Source: Pseudodesulfovibrio sp. S3 (lineage in GTDB: Bacteria > Desulfobacterota > Desulfovibrionia > Desulfovibrionales > Desulfovibrionaceae). From it: a DNA stretch of 64,000 nt. The notes under the pieces are model-generated. The model ran no database searches. It was not told the DNA's origin and worked only from the letters and a program-made list of their open reading frames with translations. Location of the stretch: the NCBI RefSeq assembly GCF_004025585.1, contig NZ_QTZO01000008.1, positions 1 to 64,000 of the forward strand, in the 5' to 3' direction. The translations under genes and the position numbers were made by a program. The first letter of the stretch is position 1. Every line of letters starts with the position of its first letter. Positions 16,116 to 25,007 of this stretch are shown here, piece by piece.

Positions 16116-17669
16116 CTATGCTTTTGGACCGTCTCTGGCGTCGTCCACCGGTTTGCCTTCGACAATGGTCTTGATGATCGCGATATCGCGAATGGCTTCC
16201 GGGACCACGTTTGTGGGGTCGGCGCTCAGAATCACCAGATCGGCGATTTTGCCCGGCTCGATGCTGCCGCGGATCGTTTCTTCGAATCCGCTGAATGCAG
16301 CATCTATTGTAAACATTCTAATGGCTTCAAGTGCAGTGAGCCGTTCTTCTTCAATGGGATGGAGCACAGCGGCCTGAATTCCCACGAGCGGCCCGTGGGG
16401 CGTGACGGGGCAGTCCGAACCGCCGCTCATCCTCACGCCGTTTTCCAGCATGGTCCGGTAGGGGTGCATCCAGCGCAGCCGCTCCATGCCGAACCGGAGT
16501 TCGTAGTCTTCCATGTCCACCAGATAGGGCAGGAATGCGGGCTGCATACCCGCCATGATACCCGCCCTTCCCATGCGTTCGACCTGATCCTTCGTGGGTA
16601 TCTCGCAGTGCTCGATACGATGGCGGTGGTCTTGGCGAGGGTGTGCCTCAAGGGCCTTTTCCATGGCCGAAAGAACCTGCTCGATGGCCCGATCGGTTTC
16701 GCAGTGGATGGCGACCTGGAGTCCCTTTTCGTGGGCCGCAAGGATGAAGGCGTCCATCTCTTCCTGCGTGAAATTCAGTGTGCCGCAGTTGTCGGGTTGA
16801 TTCAGGTACGGTTCGAACAGGGCCGCGGTGTAGGCGTCGATGGCACCGTCGGCGCAGATGCAGCCGCCGATGCGCGTCAGCCCCAGGGCCACAGTCTCGT
16901 CGATGTCCATGACCTGGTTCCAGATCACGGTGTTGAGCGGCAGTTTGTCTCGGTTTTGCAGCACCAAGCGGGTGTCGCCGGGGCCGAATCCGCCGCCCTC
17001 CAGGCAGTGCAGGGTGGTGATGCCCTGTTTCTGGGCCGCCCGGCACGCCCGGCGGAAGCTGTCGAGCTTCACGTCCTCGGGGGTCAGGCCGGAGACGGCC
17101 GGAAAAACGAAGTCGGGTGCGCCGGGATCGCGGATCAGCCCGGTGGGTTTGCCGTCCGGGCCGAGGTCCATGCCGGACAGGTCCGACGGCGGGGCGAGTA
17201 TCTCAAGGGCCTTGGAGTTGAGCGCGCACAAATGCCAGGACGAGTGCACGATCATGATCGGGCTGGTAGTGCACAGGGCGTCCAGCTCCTCCTTCAGGGG
17301 AAGGCGCTTTTCCTTGAGGGAGGTGTCGTTGAGGGTATACCCGAGAATCCAGGCGCCGGGCCGTGTGGTCCGGGCGGCCTCGGCAATCTTTTCATACACG
17401 ATTTCCAGGGAGTCAACGTCCTGGAAATCGATGCCGTTGAGCACCTGGCCGGTCAGGCCGAGGTGTTGGTGGGAGTCGATGAAACCGGGCAGAACGGTCT
17501 GGCCTTCAAGGTCCATGACGGGCCAGCCTGCGGCCATGAGTCCGGCCATGTCGGAATGGTCGCCGACACAGCGGATTCTGCCGTTTTCCACGGCCAGGGC
17601 CGTGTGTCGGGAATCCGTTTCATCCATGGAGAGGATGTTGCCGTTTATGAGAATATAATTGTCTTGCAT
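16116..17669 (-). CDS. YtcJ-like metal-dependent amidohydrolase
   Basis: 517 residues of the amidohydrolase_3 (YtcJ/NfdA) family. Metal-binding patterns include GFIDSHQHLG near residue 65, VAIHCETD and RIEHCEIPT, and a C-terminal FTIDAAFSGFEETIRGSIEPGKIADLVI typical of the beta-sandwich domain. These enzymes hydrolyse N-acyl or N-formyl amines. In this operon it might release polyamines or GABA from N-acylated forms, but no substrate can be named from sequence. It lies 49 bases after potD and 61 bases before patA. Confidence 0.88.
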   Translation of the reverse strand: MQDNYILINGNILSMDETDSRHTALAVENGRIRCVGDHSDMAGLMAAGWPVMDLEGQTVLPGFIDSHQHLGLTGQVLNGIDFQDVDSLEIVYEKIAEAARTTRPGAWILGYTLNDTSLKEKRLPLKEELDALCTTSPIMIVHSSWHLCALNSKALEILAPPSDLSGMDLGPDGKPTGLIRDPGAPDFVFPAVSGLTPEDVKLDSFRRACRAAQKQGITTLHCLEGGGFGPGDTRLVLQNRDKLPLNTVIWNQVMDIDETVALGLTRIGGCICADGAIDAYTAALFEPYLNQPDNCGTLNFTQEEMDAFILAAHEKGLQVAIHCETDRAIEQVLSAMEKALEAHPRQDHRHRIEHCEIPTKDQVERMGRAGIMAGMQPAFLPYLVDMEDYELRFGMERLRWMHPYRTMLENGVRMSGGSDCPVTPHGPLVGIQAAVLHPIEEERLTALEAIRMFTIDAAFSGFEETIRGSIEPGKIADLVILSADPTNVVPEAIRDIAIIKTIVEGKPVDDARDGPKA

Positions 17670-17718
17670 GATGTATGTCGGCGGCCGGGGAGGTGAACCC
17701 CGGCCGCCGGGGTAAATG

Positions 17719-18771
17719 TTAGCGGGTTTTCACCATGGTCCAGATCTGGTCGTACATCTTGTTGTCGTTGCCCAGGTCCTGGATGAACTGCAGCTTGGAC
17801 ATGTAGGCCTCTTCCGGGTAGATCGCCTGGTTTTTGAAGTCCTCAGGCGTGATGAGCGGGAAGGCCGCCTTGTTCGGGGTGGCGTACTGGGTCCAGTTGG
17901 ACAGTTTGGCGCCGACCTCGGGTTTCAGGACCCAGTTGATGAAGGTGTGCGCCATGTCCGGGTGGGGTGCGCCGATGGGGATGGACATGTTGTCCACCCA
18001 GCCGATGGTGCCTTCGGACGGATTCACGAAAGCGCAGGTGTCCGGGTTGTCGGCCACGGCGCGCAGGGCATCGCCGTTGTAGACGATGGCGGCGACAGCG
18101 GTGCCGGCCACGACCTTGGAACGACCGCCGGTGCCGACGTCGAACCCTGCGAAGTAGTCGGATTTCTTGGCTTCGAGCATCTTGTCCATCAGGGCCTTGA
18201 GTTCCGTCTTGTCCGTGGTGTTGACGTCCATGCCCATGGCACACTGGGCCACGCCGAGCATCTCACGGATGGAGTCGACCATGATGAAGGCGCCCTGACG
18301 CTTGTCGGCGTCGAAGATGACCTTCCAGGAGCCGTCAAAGTCCTTGAGTTTGTCCTTGCGGTACATCATGCCCAGGGTTCCCCACTGGTAGGCAACGGTG
18401 TATTTGTTGCCGTTGTCCCACTTGGGATTGATGAACGTCGCCTGGAGGTTGGACAGGTTGGGGAGCTTGGAGTGGTCGAGTTCCCTGAGCAGTTCCAGTT
18501 TGACCATGGCCGGGATGATATAGTCGGACGGAACAACGACGTCATACTGGTTCTTGCCGCCGGCCTGGAGCTTGGCGACCATTTCCTCCATGGACTCGTA
18601 ATATTCCACACGGACCTTGATCCCGGTGTCCTTTTCGAAGTCGGACAGGAAATCTTCAGGCATGTATTCGCTCCAGATGAGCAGGCGCATTTCCTCGGCA
18701 GCAAAGGCACAGGGTGCCAGTACGGCGATCGTCAAAAGGACCATCATGACGGCTAACAGCAATTTACGCAT
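17719..18771 (-). CDS. potD: Polyamine ABC transporter, periplasmic binding protein
   Basis: 350 residues with a signal peptide (MRKLLLAVMMVLLTIAVLAP, cleavage likely after FA). The mature part starts EEMRLLIWSEYMPEDFLSDFE, the standard PotD/PotF opening. The text YDVVVPSDYIIPAMVKLELLRELD is also characteristic. It binds spermidine, putrescine or a related amine and delivers it to PotBC. Its start overlaps the end of potC by eight bases. Ligand preference cannot be read reliably. Agmatine or putrescine is expected from the neighbours. Confidence 0.93.
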   Translation of the reverse strand: MRKLLLAVMMVLLTIAVLAPCAFAAEEMRLLIWSEYMPEDFLSDFEKDTGIKVRVEYYESMEEMVAKLQAGGKNQYDVVVPSDYIIPAMVKLELLRELDHSKLPNLSNLQATFINPKWDNGNKYTVAYQWGTLGMMYRKDKLKDFDGSWKVIFDADKRQGAFIMVDSIREMLGVAQCAMGMDVNTTDKTELKALMDKMLEAKKSDYFAGFDVGTGGRSKVVAGTAVAAIVYNGDALRAVADNPDTCAFVNPSEGTIGWVDNMSIPIGAPHPDMAHTFINWVLKPEVGAKLSNWTQYATPNKAAFPLITPEDFKNQAIYPEEAYMSKLQFIQDLGNDNKMYDQIWTMVKTR

Positions 18772-19582
18772 CTTCGTTCTCCTTTCCGTTCAAATTGTTA
18801 GAAATCTTTTCTGAAGCGACGACCAGTATAATCGTCAGCAAGAGACCCACCGTGGACAGGGCGTGAATCTTGGGCGTGATGCCGCGATGCACCTCTGCGA
18901 ATATGTAGAGCGGCAGGGTCACCGAAGTGGGCCCGGCCGTGAAGAAACTGATGATGAAGTCGTCCAGCGAGAGGGTGAAGGCGAGCATGGCCCCGGACAC
19001 GATGCCCGGGGTGAGCATGGGCAGGATGACCTTTCGCAGGGTGTACCAGTTGTCGGCATAGAGGTCTCTGGACGCTTCCTCGATCTCGTTGTTGAAGGCC
19101 GCCAGCCGGCTGCGCACCACCAGGGCCACGAAGGCGACCTGGAAGGTGACGTGGCCGATGATCATGTTGAGCATGCCGGGTTCAAAGGCGGAAGAGATGT
19201 AGCGCAGGGAGGCAAAGGCGATGACCAGTGCGCCCGCGAACACGATTTCCGGTGTGATGACCGGCATGTACAGGTTGAATTCGAAGAAGGCGGCTGTTTT
19301 CCTGCCCCACGGGAATCGGCTCAGTCCAATGGCCAGGGCGGTTCCGAGCACGGTGGCGATCACGGTGGAAACGCCGCTGAGGAGCAGGGTGTTGCCCACG
19401 GCTTCGAGTATCTGTTCATTGCGGAAGAGTTCCAGATACCATTTCCAGGTGAAGCCCTGCCACGTCAGCCCGAAGCGGGAGTTGTTGACTGAAAAAGAGG
19501 CCACGGCCAAGAGCGGCATGTAGAGGAACATCAGGGTTCCGATGGCAAAGAAGGGGATCAGGAAGGGTTTGCGCTGTCTCAT
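18764..19582 (-). CDS. potC: Polyamine ABC transporter permease
   Basis: 272-residue inner membrane permease with about six hydrophobic segments. The ABC-binding EAA loop reads EIEEASRDLYADNWYTLRKV. It starts MRQRKPFLIPFFAIGTLMFL and contains SLDDFIISFFTAGP, typical of PotC. It begins one base after potB and overlaps potD at its end, so all pot genes are tightly coupled. Confidence 0.93.
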   Translation of the reverse strand: MRQRKPFLIPFFAIGTLMFLYMPLLAVASFSVNNSRFGLTWQGFTWKWYLELFRNEQILEAVGNTLLLSGVSTVIATVLGTALAIGLSRFPWGRKTAAFFEFNLYMPVITPEIVFAGALVIAFASLRYISSAFEPGMLNMIIGHVTFQVAFVALVVRSRLAAFNNEIEEASRDLYADNWYTLRKVILPMLTPGIVSGAMLAFTLSLDDFIISFFTAGPTSVTLPLYIFAEVHRGITPKIHALSTVGLLLTIILVVASEKISNNLNGKENEDA

Positions 19583-19583
19583 G

Positions 19584-20504
19584 CTAGACCACCTCGATTT
19601 TGTCGCCCTTGCGGCGGAACAGGAACAGGCCGATGAGGGTCAGGGCCATGAGGGCCAGGGACACTGCCGCGCCAAAAGGCCAGTCGCGGCTCTTGCCGAA
19701 CTGTTGCTGGATGAGGTTGCCCACCAGCATGTACTTTGCTCCGCCCAGGAAGTCCGGGATGAGGAACATGCCCATGGCCGGAACAAACGTCAGGATGGCG
19801 CCTACGGACAGGCCGGGCAGGGTCTGGGGCAGGATGGCCTGCATGAAGATCCGCCGTTTGTTGGAATACAGATCGTAGGCTGCCTCCACCAGAGACCAGT
19901 CGAGTTTTTCCACGCTGGAGTATAGCGGCAGGACCACGAACGGGAGAAATGCCGAGATCATGCCCAGGTATACGGCAAAGGACGAGGGATAGAGCGGGCT
20001 GCCCGCCGGGATGAATCCGAGTGCGGCCGCGAATTTGGCAATGGGCAGGTCCGGAGAGAGGACGAGCTGCCAGGCGTAGGTGCGGATGACCAGGTTGGTC
20101 CAGAACGGGATGATCACCAGTGTCAGCCAGATGTACCGAGTGTGCTTGGGCTTTTTGGCAATGAAAAAGGCCAGGGGAAAGGCGAGACCGATGCAGATGG
20201 TGGTGGTCACGAAGGCCACCCACAGGGAGCGGGCCAGGATGACCAGATAGTCCGGGCTCCAGCCGAACATGCCGTAGCCTGCCAGCCGGGTGTAATTCTC
20301 GAAGGTGAAGACCCACTCGATCTCCCCGTAGCCGCCGCGGGTGGCAAAGCTGAGGGCAATGAGCGCCAGGGCCGGGATGGTCAGGAACATGAGAATCCAG
20401 AACAGCCCCGGTGAGATGTGGAGCAGGCCCCGGCGCCTCAGCGAGTTTCTGGTGGTCAGTTCGCCGAACCAGATGCGGGTATTTGAATGGGATTCGTTAG
20501 TCAT
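19584..20504 (-). CDS. potB: Polyamine ABC transporter permease
   Basis: 306-residue permease with an EAA loop of the form LVEAAYDLYSNKRRIFMQA and about six membrane segments. The text PFWTNLVIRTYAWQLVL is strongly PotB-like. The ATG at 20504 was chosen because it overlaps the potA stop by eight bases, in keeping with the rest of the operon. It forms the membrane channel with PotC. Confidence 0.93.
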   Translation of the reverse strand: MTNESHSNTRIWFGELTTRNSLRRRGLLHISPGLFWILMFLTIPALALIALSFATRGGYGEIEWVFTFENYTRLAGYGMFGWSPDYLVILARSLWVAFVTTTICIGLAFPLAFFIAKKPKHTRYIWLTLVIIPFWTNLVIRTYAWQLVLSPDLPIAKFAAALGFIPAGSPLYPSSFAVYLGMISAFLPFVVLPLYSSVEKLDWSLVEAAYDLYSNKRRIFMQAILPQTLPGLSVGAILTFVPAMGMFLIPDFLGGAKYMLVGNLIQQQFGKSRDWPFGAAVSLALMALTLIGLFLFRRKGDKIEVV

Positions 20505-21519
20505 CGATGGCCACCAGTGCGTCTTCGAGCAGTTCCACCCAGATCTGATCGCCCACATTGAGTTTCTTGTGCGGTGCGCAGCGCATGCGCAGGCCGCCGG
20601 GCTCCAGGGTGATGTCCAGGAAATTGCCTCGGTAGAATGTTTCGGTGACTGTTGCCAGTACTCCGTTGGTCTCCGGCTCCTTGTCGCGCAGCAGGATGCC
20701 CTCGGGACGGATGACCAGTGCCCCGTGCTTCCATTGGGGCGGGGAGGGCAGGGTCAGTCTGCCCACTTGGGTGAAGGTCTGGTCACTGCGCCGCTCCGCC
20801 TCCAGGATGTTGGCCGTACCGATGAATTCAGCCACGAAACGGCAGTTGGGGCGGTCGTATATCTGTCTGGGGGAACCGTACTGCAATACTTCGCCGTCCT
20901 TCATGACGGCGATGCGGTCGGATACGGTCAAGGCTTCGTCCTGATCGTGGGTGACCAGAATGAACGTCTTGTGCAGTTGTTGCTGCAGCCGTCTGAGCTG
21001 CACCTGCAACTGGGTGCGCAGCTTGGCATCCAGGGCGGACATGGGTTCGTCCAGCAGCAGGAGTTCGGGTTCGCAGACCAGGGCGCGCGCCATGGCAACA
21101 CGCTGGCGCTGGCCGCCGGAAAGCTGGTCGGGATAACGGTCTTTGAAGTTGTTCAGTTCCAGCATTTCCAGCATCTTCTGGACTCTGGGTTTGATTTCCG
21201 ATTCGGGTATTTTTTGTGAGCGCAGGCCAAAGGCTATGTTGTCCGCGTTGGTCATGTGCGGAAACAGTGCGTAGCTCTGAAAGACCGTGTTCACGGGCCG
21301 TTCGTTGGCGGGTTTGTTGTAGATGGGCAGCCCGTTGAGAAAGATCGAGCCGGAGTCGGCCTGTTCAAGTCCCGCTATAATCCGCAGGAGGGTGGTCTTT
21401 CCGCAGCCTGAAGGGCCGAGCAGGGTGAACAATTCACCCTTCTTGACCGTGATGTCCACATTCTTGAGGGCCTGGACCTCTCCGTAGCTTTTGGTGACGG
21501 CGTATGCTTCAAGACTCAT
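20497..21519 (-). CDS. potA: Polyamine ABC transporter ATP-binding protein
   Basis: 340-residue ABC ATPase. Walker A is GPSGCGKT (35-42), the signature is LSGGQRQRVAMARAL, and Walker B is LLLDEPMSALD, followed by VTHDQDEAL. The C-terminal TOBE-like region is typical of PotA. It energises uptake through PotBC. The open frame extends 20 codons upstream, but the ATG at 21519 gives the normal PotA N-terminus. It overlaps the AOR 2 gene end by 11 bases. Confidence 0.94.
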   Translation of the reverse strand: MSLEAYAVTKSYGEVQALKNVDITVKKGELFTLLGPSGCGKTTLLRIIAGLEQADSGSIFLNGLPIYNKPANERPVNTVFQSYALFPHMTNADNIAFGLRSQKIPESEIKPRVQKMLEMLELNNFKDRYPDQLSGGQRQRVAMARALVCEPELLLLDEPMSALDAKLRTQLQVQLRRLQQQLHKTFILVTHDQDEALTVSDRIAVMKDGEVLQYGSPRQIYDRPNCRFVAEFIGTANILEAERRSDQTFTQVGRLTLPSPPQWKHGALVIRPEGILLRDKEPETNGVLATVTETFYRGNFLDITLEPGGLRMRCAPHKKLNVGDQIWVELLEDALVAIDD

Positions 21520-23305
21520 ATCTTTGCTTCTCCTTGGCGAGCGTGTCGATTGGCGGAATTCCCGATTCGTCCCAACCACGCAGGTGGTAATAGTCGTTGA
21601 GCAGGAGGGCGTATTCCTCCCGGGTTATCGAATGTCCCGAAGGCAGAGCTTCATGAAGTTTTTTCGGCAGCCGGTCGTCGTCGGGCGTGAGGCCTTCCCG
21701 GACATTGAAACGGCGGGTGTCGTCCACCACCCTGGCGGCGGCTTTCCGCAGTGAGTCTTGGTCCCATGGGGCACCCGTGACCAGGGTGAGCATCCGGGCC
21801 AGGGTGTCCCAGTCGTACATGTCCCGATAGAAGCGGCAGAGAATCAGGCAGTCGAATATGACCAGCCTGTCTTCAAAGGAAATGAGCAGGTCTGCCTTGC
21901 CTTCAATGGCTTCCGGCGGAATCATTCCGGCCAATTCGGGTTTGTAGAACGTGGTTCGCAGGTGACAGGCTCCGCGCGGGGAGGTGCCGTAGGTCAGCCC
22001 CATTCCCTTGAGTACGCGGGGATCGTATCCGGCGGGTTCAAGACCCTTGACGTGCACGGCCATGTCAGAGAGGCCGAGCTGTTTTGATGCCTTGACGATA
22101 CCGTCTGCAAGGATGTTTCCCAGCCCTTCCCTGTTGGATATCTGTTCCAGCAGGGCGGAAATGCCGTTGGCGTCGCCGTAGGACAGCGGCGCGTCCAGGC
22201 GGCCCTGGCTGGATGCCTCGGCCACCAGTGCGCAGAGATTGCCAGCGGAAATGGTATCCATGCCGAGTCGGTCGCACAGGTCGTTGAGATGGGCGATCTC
22301 ATCGATGTTTCTGATCATGCACAGGCCGCCGAAGGCATAGATGGTTTCGTATTCCGGGCCTTCGATGGTCAGTCCCTTGTGCGGGCCGTGGGATATACGC
22401 GCCTTGCGGCCGCAGGCCATGAAGCATTTGAGGCAGGCGTGGGGGGTGATTTCGTGCTGTTCATGGAAGGCGTCGCCGCTGATCCTCTCCCAATGGTCGC
22501 AGGAGCCTGCGGACCAGTAGCGGCTGGGGAATGCTCCCACCGTGTTCATGAGCGCCACCATCTGGGTGGTGCCGCGCGCCCTGTAGGCCTTGGTTGCCGG
22601 GGAGTCTATGTTGTGATTCCGAAATTGCTTGGCAAAGGCCTTCAATCCTTCCGGGTCCGCCACCTTTCGTTTTCGGTCCCCGGCAAACACGATGCCCTTG
22701 ATCTTCTTGGAGCCGAGCACCGCGCCCATGCCGCACCGGCCTGCACTGCGCCAATAATCGTTCTCCAGGACGGCAAAGGCGATCAGGTTCTCGCCCGCAG
22801 GACCGATGACCAAGGCCCCGGGTCTGCCGAAACCCTCGCCATTGGGGGTGTACTGTTCTATGAGCGCGTCTTCGGCAGCGTAGGTTTCGACCCCGGCAAG
22901 CTCCGGCACGTCATGGAAGATGCACCCGTCCGGGTGGATGGCCAGGGCGGTCAGGCTGTGGGCCGCCCCTGAGATGACAATGGCATCGAATCCGGCGCGG
23001 TCAATGGCTTCCGGTGTTTTGCCGCCGGAGTAGGATTCGGCGTAGAAGCCGGTTTGCGGCGATTTGGAGTACACGCCGTATCGACTGCCGCCCCAGACCG
23101 ATGTGCCGCAGCATGGGCCTGTGGTGATGATGAAGTGGTTCTCGGGGGCCAGGGGAGCGACTCCGGGAGGATTGAGCTCGAGCAGAAGACGCGTGCCCAG
23201 CGCCTTGCCCCCGGGCAGGTCGAGGCCGAGGTTTTTCATCGGCTCGACGCGGAAGGTCCGCGCCGAGCAGTCGATGAAGAGTATGCGACCGTAAACCCCG
23301 TTCAT
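21509..23305 (-). CDS. Tungsten-type aldehyde:ferredoxin oxidoreductase (AOR 2)
   Basis: 598 residues, a second AOR in the same operon and clearly divergent from AOR 1. The 4Fe-4S Cys are C291, C294 and C298 (HACLKCFMACGRK), and the active-site stretch GPEYET is kept at 317-321. Text GMGAVLGSKKIKGIVFAGD corresponds to the pterin-binding segment. It starts four bases after the GABA aminotransferase gene. GabT makes succinate semialdehyde, so oxidation of that aldehyde to succinate is the likely role, inferred from context only. It has no private ferredoxin and may share the one at 12403. Confidence 0.92.
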   Translation of the reverse strand: MNGVYGRILFIDCSARTFRVEPMKNLGLDLPGGKALGTRLLLELNPPGVAPLAPENHFIITTGPCCGTSVWGGSRYGVYSKSPQTGFYAESYSGGKTPEAIDRAGFDAIVISGAAHSLTALAIHPDGCIFHDVPELAGVETYAAEDALIEQYTPNGEGFGRPGALVIGPAGENLIAFAVLENDYWRSAGRCGMGAVLGSKKIKGIVFAGDRKRKVADPEGLKAFAKQFRNHNIDSPATKAYRARGTTQMVALMNTVGAFPSRYWSAGSCDHWERISGDAFHEQHEITPHACLKCFMACGRKARISHGPHKGLTIEGPEYETIYAFGGLCMIRNIDEIAHLNDLCDRLGMDTISAGNLCALVAEASSQGRLDAPLSYGDANGISALLEQISNREGLGNILADGIVKASKQLGLSDMAVHVKGLEPAGYDPRVLKGMGLTYGTSPRGACHLRTTFYKPELAGMIPPEAIEGKADLLISFEDRLVIFDCLILCRFYRDMYDWDTLARMLTLVTGAPWDQDSLRKAAARVVDDTRRFNVREGLTPDDDRLPKKLHEALPSGHSITREEYALLLNDYYHLRGWDESGIPPIDTLAKEKQRYES

Positions 23306-23309
23306 TGCA

Positions 23310-24611
23310 TTATCCTTGCGTCACGGAAGCAAAGGCGGCTTCCATGATGTTCAGTCCGCGCTCAAGTTCCTGGTCGGTGGAGACCAGCGGCATGAGCGTG
23401 CGGATGACGTTGCCGCCGTTGCCGCAGGAAAGGATGATGAGGCCGTTCTTCTGGCATTCGGCAACCATGGCCTTGGCCAGGTCCGGGGCCACGGTCTTTT
23501 CCTTGCGGTCATGGACCAGTTCCAGGGCGAGCATGGAGCCGAGTCCCCGGATGTCGCCGATACAGTCGAATTTCCTGGCCCAGTCCTCGAAGGCGGTTCT
23601 GACCTTTGCGCCGAGTTCCCTGGACCGTTGGGCCAGGTTCTCGTTTTCAGCCACGTCCACTGCCGCCAGTGCGGCTGCGCAGCTCACCGGGTTGCCGCCG
23701 TAAGTGCCGCCGAGACCGCCGACCTGCGGTGCGTCCATCAGTTCGGCGCGGCCGGTGACTGCCGAGATGGGCATGCCGCCTCCCAGGGACTTGGCCGAGG
23801 TCAACAGGTCGGGAACCACATCCCATTGTTCGATGGCGAACATGGTGCCGGTGCGGCAGATGCCGGTCTGGACTTCGTCGATGATCAGCAGGATGCCGAA
23901 TTCCTCGCAGATTTCCTTGATGCGCGGGAAGTACTCCTTGGGGGGGACCAGGAAGCCGCCTTCTCCGGCCACGGGTTCCAAAATCACGGCTGCCACGCTG
24001 GCCGGGTCTACCAGGTCAACGAACCGCTTCTTGAGCAGATCGGCACAGGCAATGTTGCAGTTCGGGTAGGAACACCCGACAGGACAGCGGTAGCAGTAGG
24101 CGAATGGGATGCGGTATATTTCAGGCGCATAGGGGCCAAAGCCCGCTTTGTACGGCATGACTTTGGCGGTCAGGCTGGCGGCCAGCAGGGTGCGCCCGTG
24201 GAAGCCTGAGCCGGAGGCTATTACGGCCGGGCGACCGGTGGCGTGCCGGGCGATCTTGACCGCATTCTCCACGGCTTCAGCCCCGGAATTCAACAACACG
24301 GTCTTTTTCTCGAAGTCGCCGGGGGTCAGCTTGTTGAGCCTTTCAGCCAGGGCCACGTATCCTTCATATTGGACGACGTGATAACAGGAATGAAGGAGTT
24401 TTCCGGCCTGTTCCCGTATGGCGGCGACAACCTTGGGATGGCAATGGCCGATGTTGTTCACGCCGATGCCGCTGGCGAAATCGATATACTCCCTGCCTTC
24501 GACATCCGTGATGGTGGCGCCTTTCGCGCTGTCTGCAAATATGGAAGTAATGTTGGTGACCCCGCGAGGGACTGCCTTTTCACGCCGTTCAAGCAAAGCT
24601 TTTGTTTTCAT
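23310..24611 (-). CDS. gabT: 4-aminobutyrate aminotransferase
   Basis: 433-residue class III aminotransferase. It converts GABA plus 2-oxoglutarate into succinate semialdehyde and glutamate. Motifs: DFASGIGVNNIGHCHPKVV, LLNSGAEAVENAVKIARHATG, IIDEVQTGICRTG (D245), and the PLP Lys K274 in SAKSLGGGMP. The Cys-bearing stretch YCYRCPVGC at 172-180 is common in GABA aminotransferases. It is the first gene of the 12-gene minus-strand operon and is preceded by a 394-base control region. Confidence 0.93.
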   Translation of the reverse strand: MKTKALLERREKAVPRGVTNITSIFADSAKGATITDVEGREYIDFASGIGVNNIGHCHPKVVAAIREQAGKLLHSCYHVVQYEGYVALAERLNKLTPGDFEKKTVLLNSGAEAVENAVKIARHATGRPAVIASGSGFHGRTLLAASLTAKVMPYKAGFGPYAPEIYRIPFAYCYRCPVGCSYPNCNIACADLLKKRFVDLVDPASVAAVILEPVAGEGGFLVPPKEYFPRIKEICEEFGILLIIDEVQTGICRTGTMFAIEQWDVVPDLLTSAKSLGGGMPISAVTGRAELMDAPQVGGLGGTYGGNPVSCAAALAAVDVAENENLAQRSRELGAKVRTAFEDWARKFDCIGDIRGLGSMLALELVHDRKEKTVAPDLAKAMVAECQKNGLIILSCGNGGNVIRTLMPLVSTDQELERGLNIMEAAFASVTQG

Positions 24612-24670
24612 TTTGTATACCCACCCAATTATGTATGTGTCCGATGCAGAGTTGAAAACCTGTTCTCTCT

Positions 24671-24688
24671 GAGCAAAGGATGAACCTT
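24671..24688 (-). promoter_or_regulatory. Weak sigma-54 promoter candidate for gabT operon
   Basis: On the minus strand the stretch reads AAGGTTCATCCTTTGCTC, with GG and GC separated by ten bases as sigma-54 requires. The -12 part (TTTGCT) is good. The -24 part lacks the usual TGGCAC. It lies about 65 bases upstream of the gabT start. Confidence 0.3.
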
Positions 24689-24754
24689 CGGAAAACTAAC
24701 CGTGTAAAATAGGGATGTTATCGTAGGAATGAAGTGGTGTGAAAAGAGGGGGGT

Positions 24755-24770
24755 GATTCACTTGTGAATC
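24755..24770. promoter_or_regulatory. Palindrome GATTCACTTGTGAATC (copy 1)
   Basis: 16-bp palindrome, perfect except for the central TT, about 145 bases upstream of gabT. It is nearly identical to the copy at 24992. It is a likely enhancer site for the activator encoded at 25006-26712. Confidence 0.6.
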
Positions 24771-24991
24771 GGCAAAAAAATGTAACCGCTTGTATTAGCA
24801 GTGAAAACGTGCGATGCAAAAATGAATCTGGTCAATAATTAACAAAATTGTTATCTTGGCTGGTTGAGCGCCGTTGAGTTAAGGGTTTAATCGGCTTGTG
24901 TTTCTAAAAAAGTCATATGCCAGAGCCGAATCAATTGTCGGATAGCTGTTTTTTACAAATTTGATAATTATGTGGTTTCAGTTGATCGGTT

Positions 24992-25007
24992 GATTCATTT
25001 GTGAATC
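24992..25007. promoter_or_regulatory. Palindrome GATTCATTTGTGAATC (copy 2)
   Basis: Second copy, differing at one base from the copy at 24755. It overlaps the stop codon of the sigma-54 activator gene (25006-25008). Confidence 0.6.

Larger units (their letters stand above)
24612..25005. promoter_or_regulatory. Control region upstream of the polyamine operon
   Basis: AT-rich 394-base gap with no gene. It contains one of two palindromes (24755-24770), most of the second (24992-25007, which overlaps the regulator stop codon) and a weak sigma-54-type promoter candidate near 24673. The upstream gene encodes a sigma-54 activator, so this layout fits an enhancer-driven promoter for gabT and the genes after it. 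Confidence 0.6.

Noticed and set aside
16110-17696. 528-codon plus-strand open frame
   Set aside because: It is antisense to the YtcJ-like amidohydrolase, which has intact metal-binding motifs.
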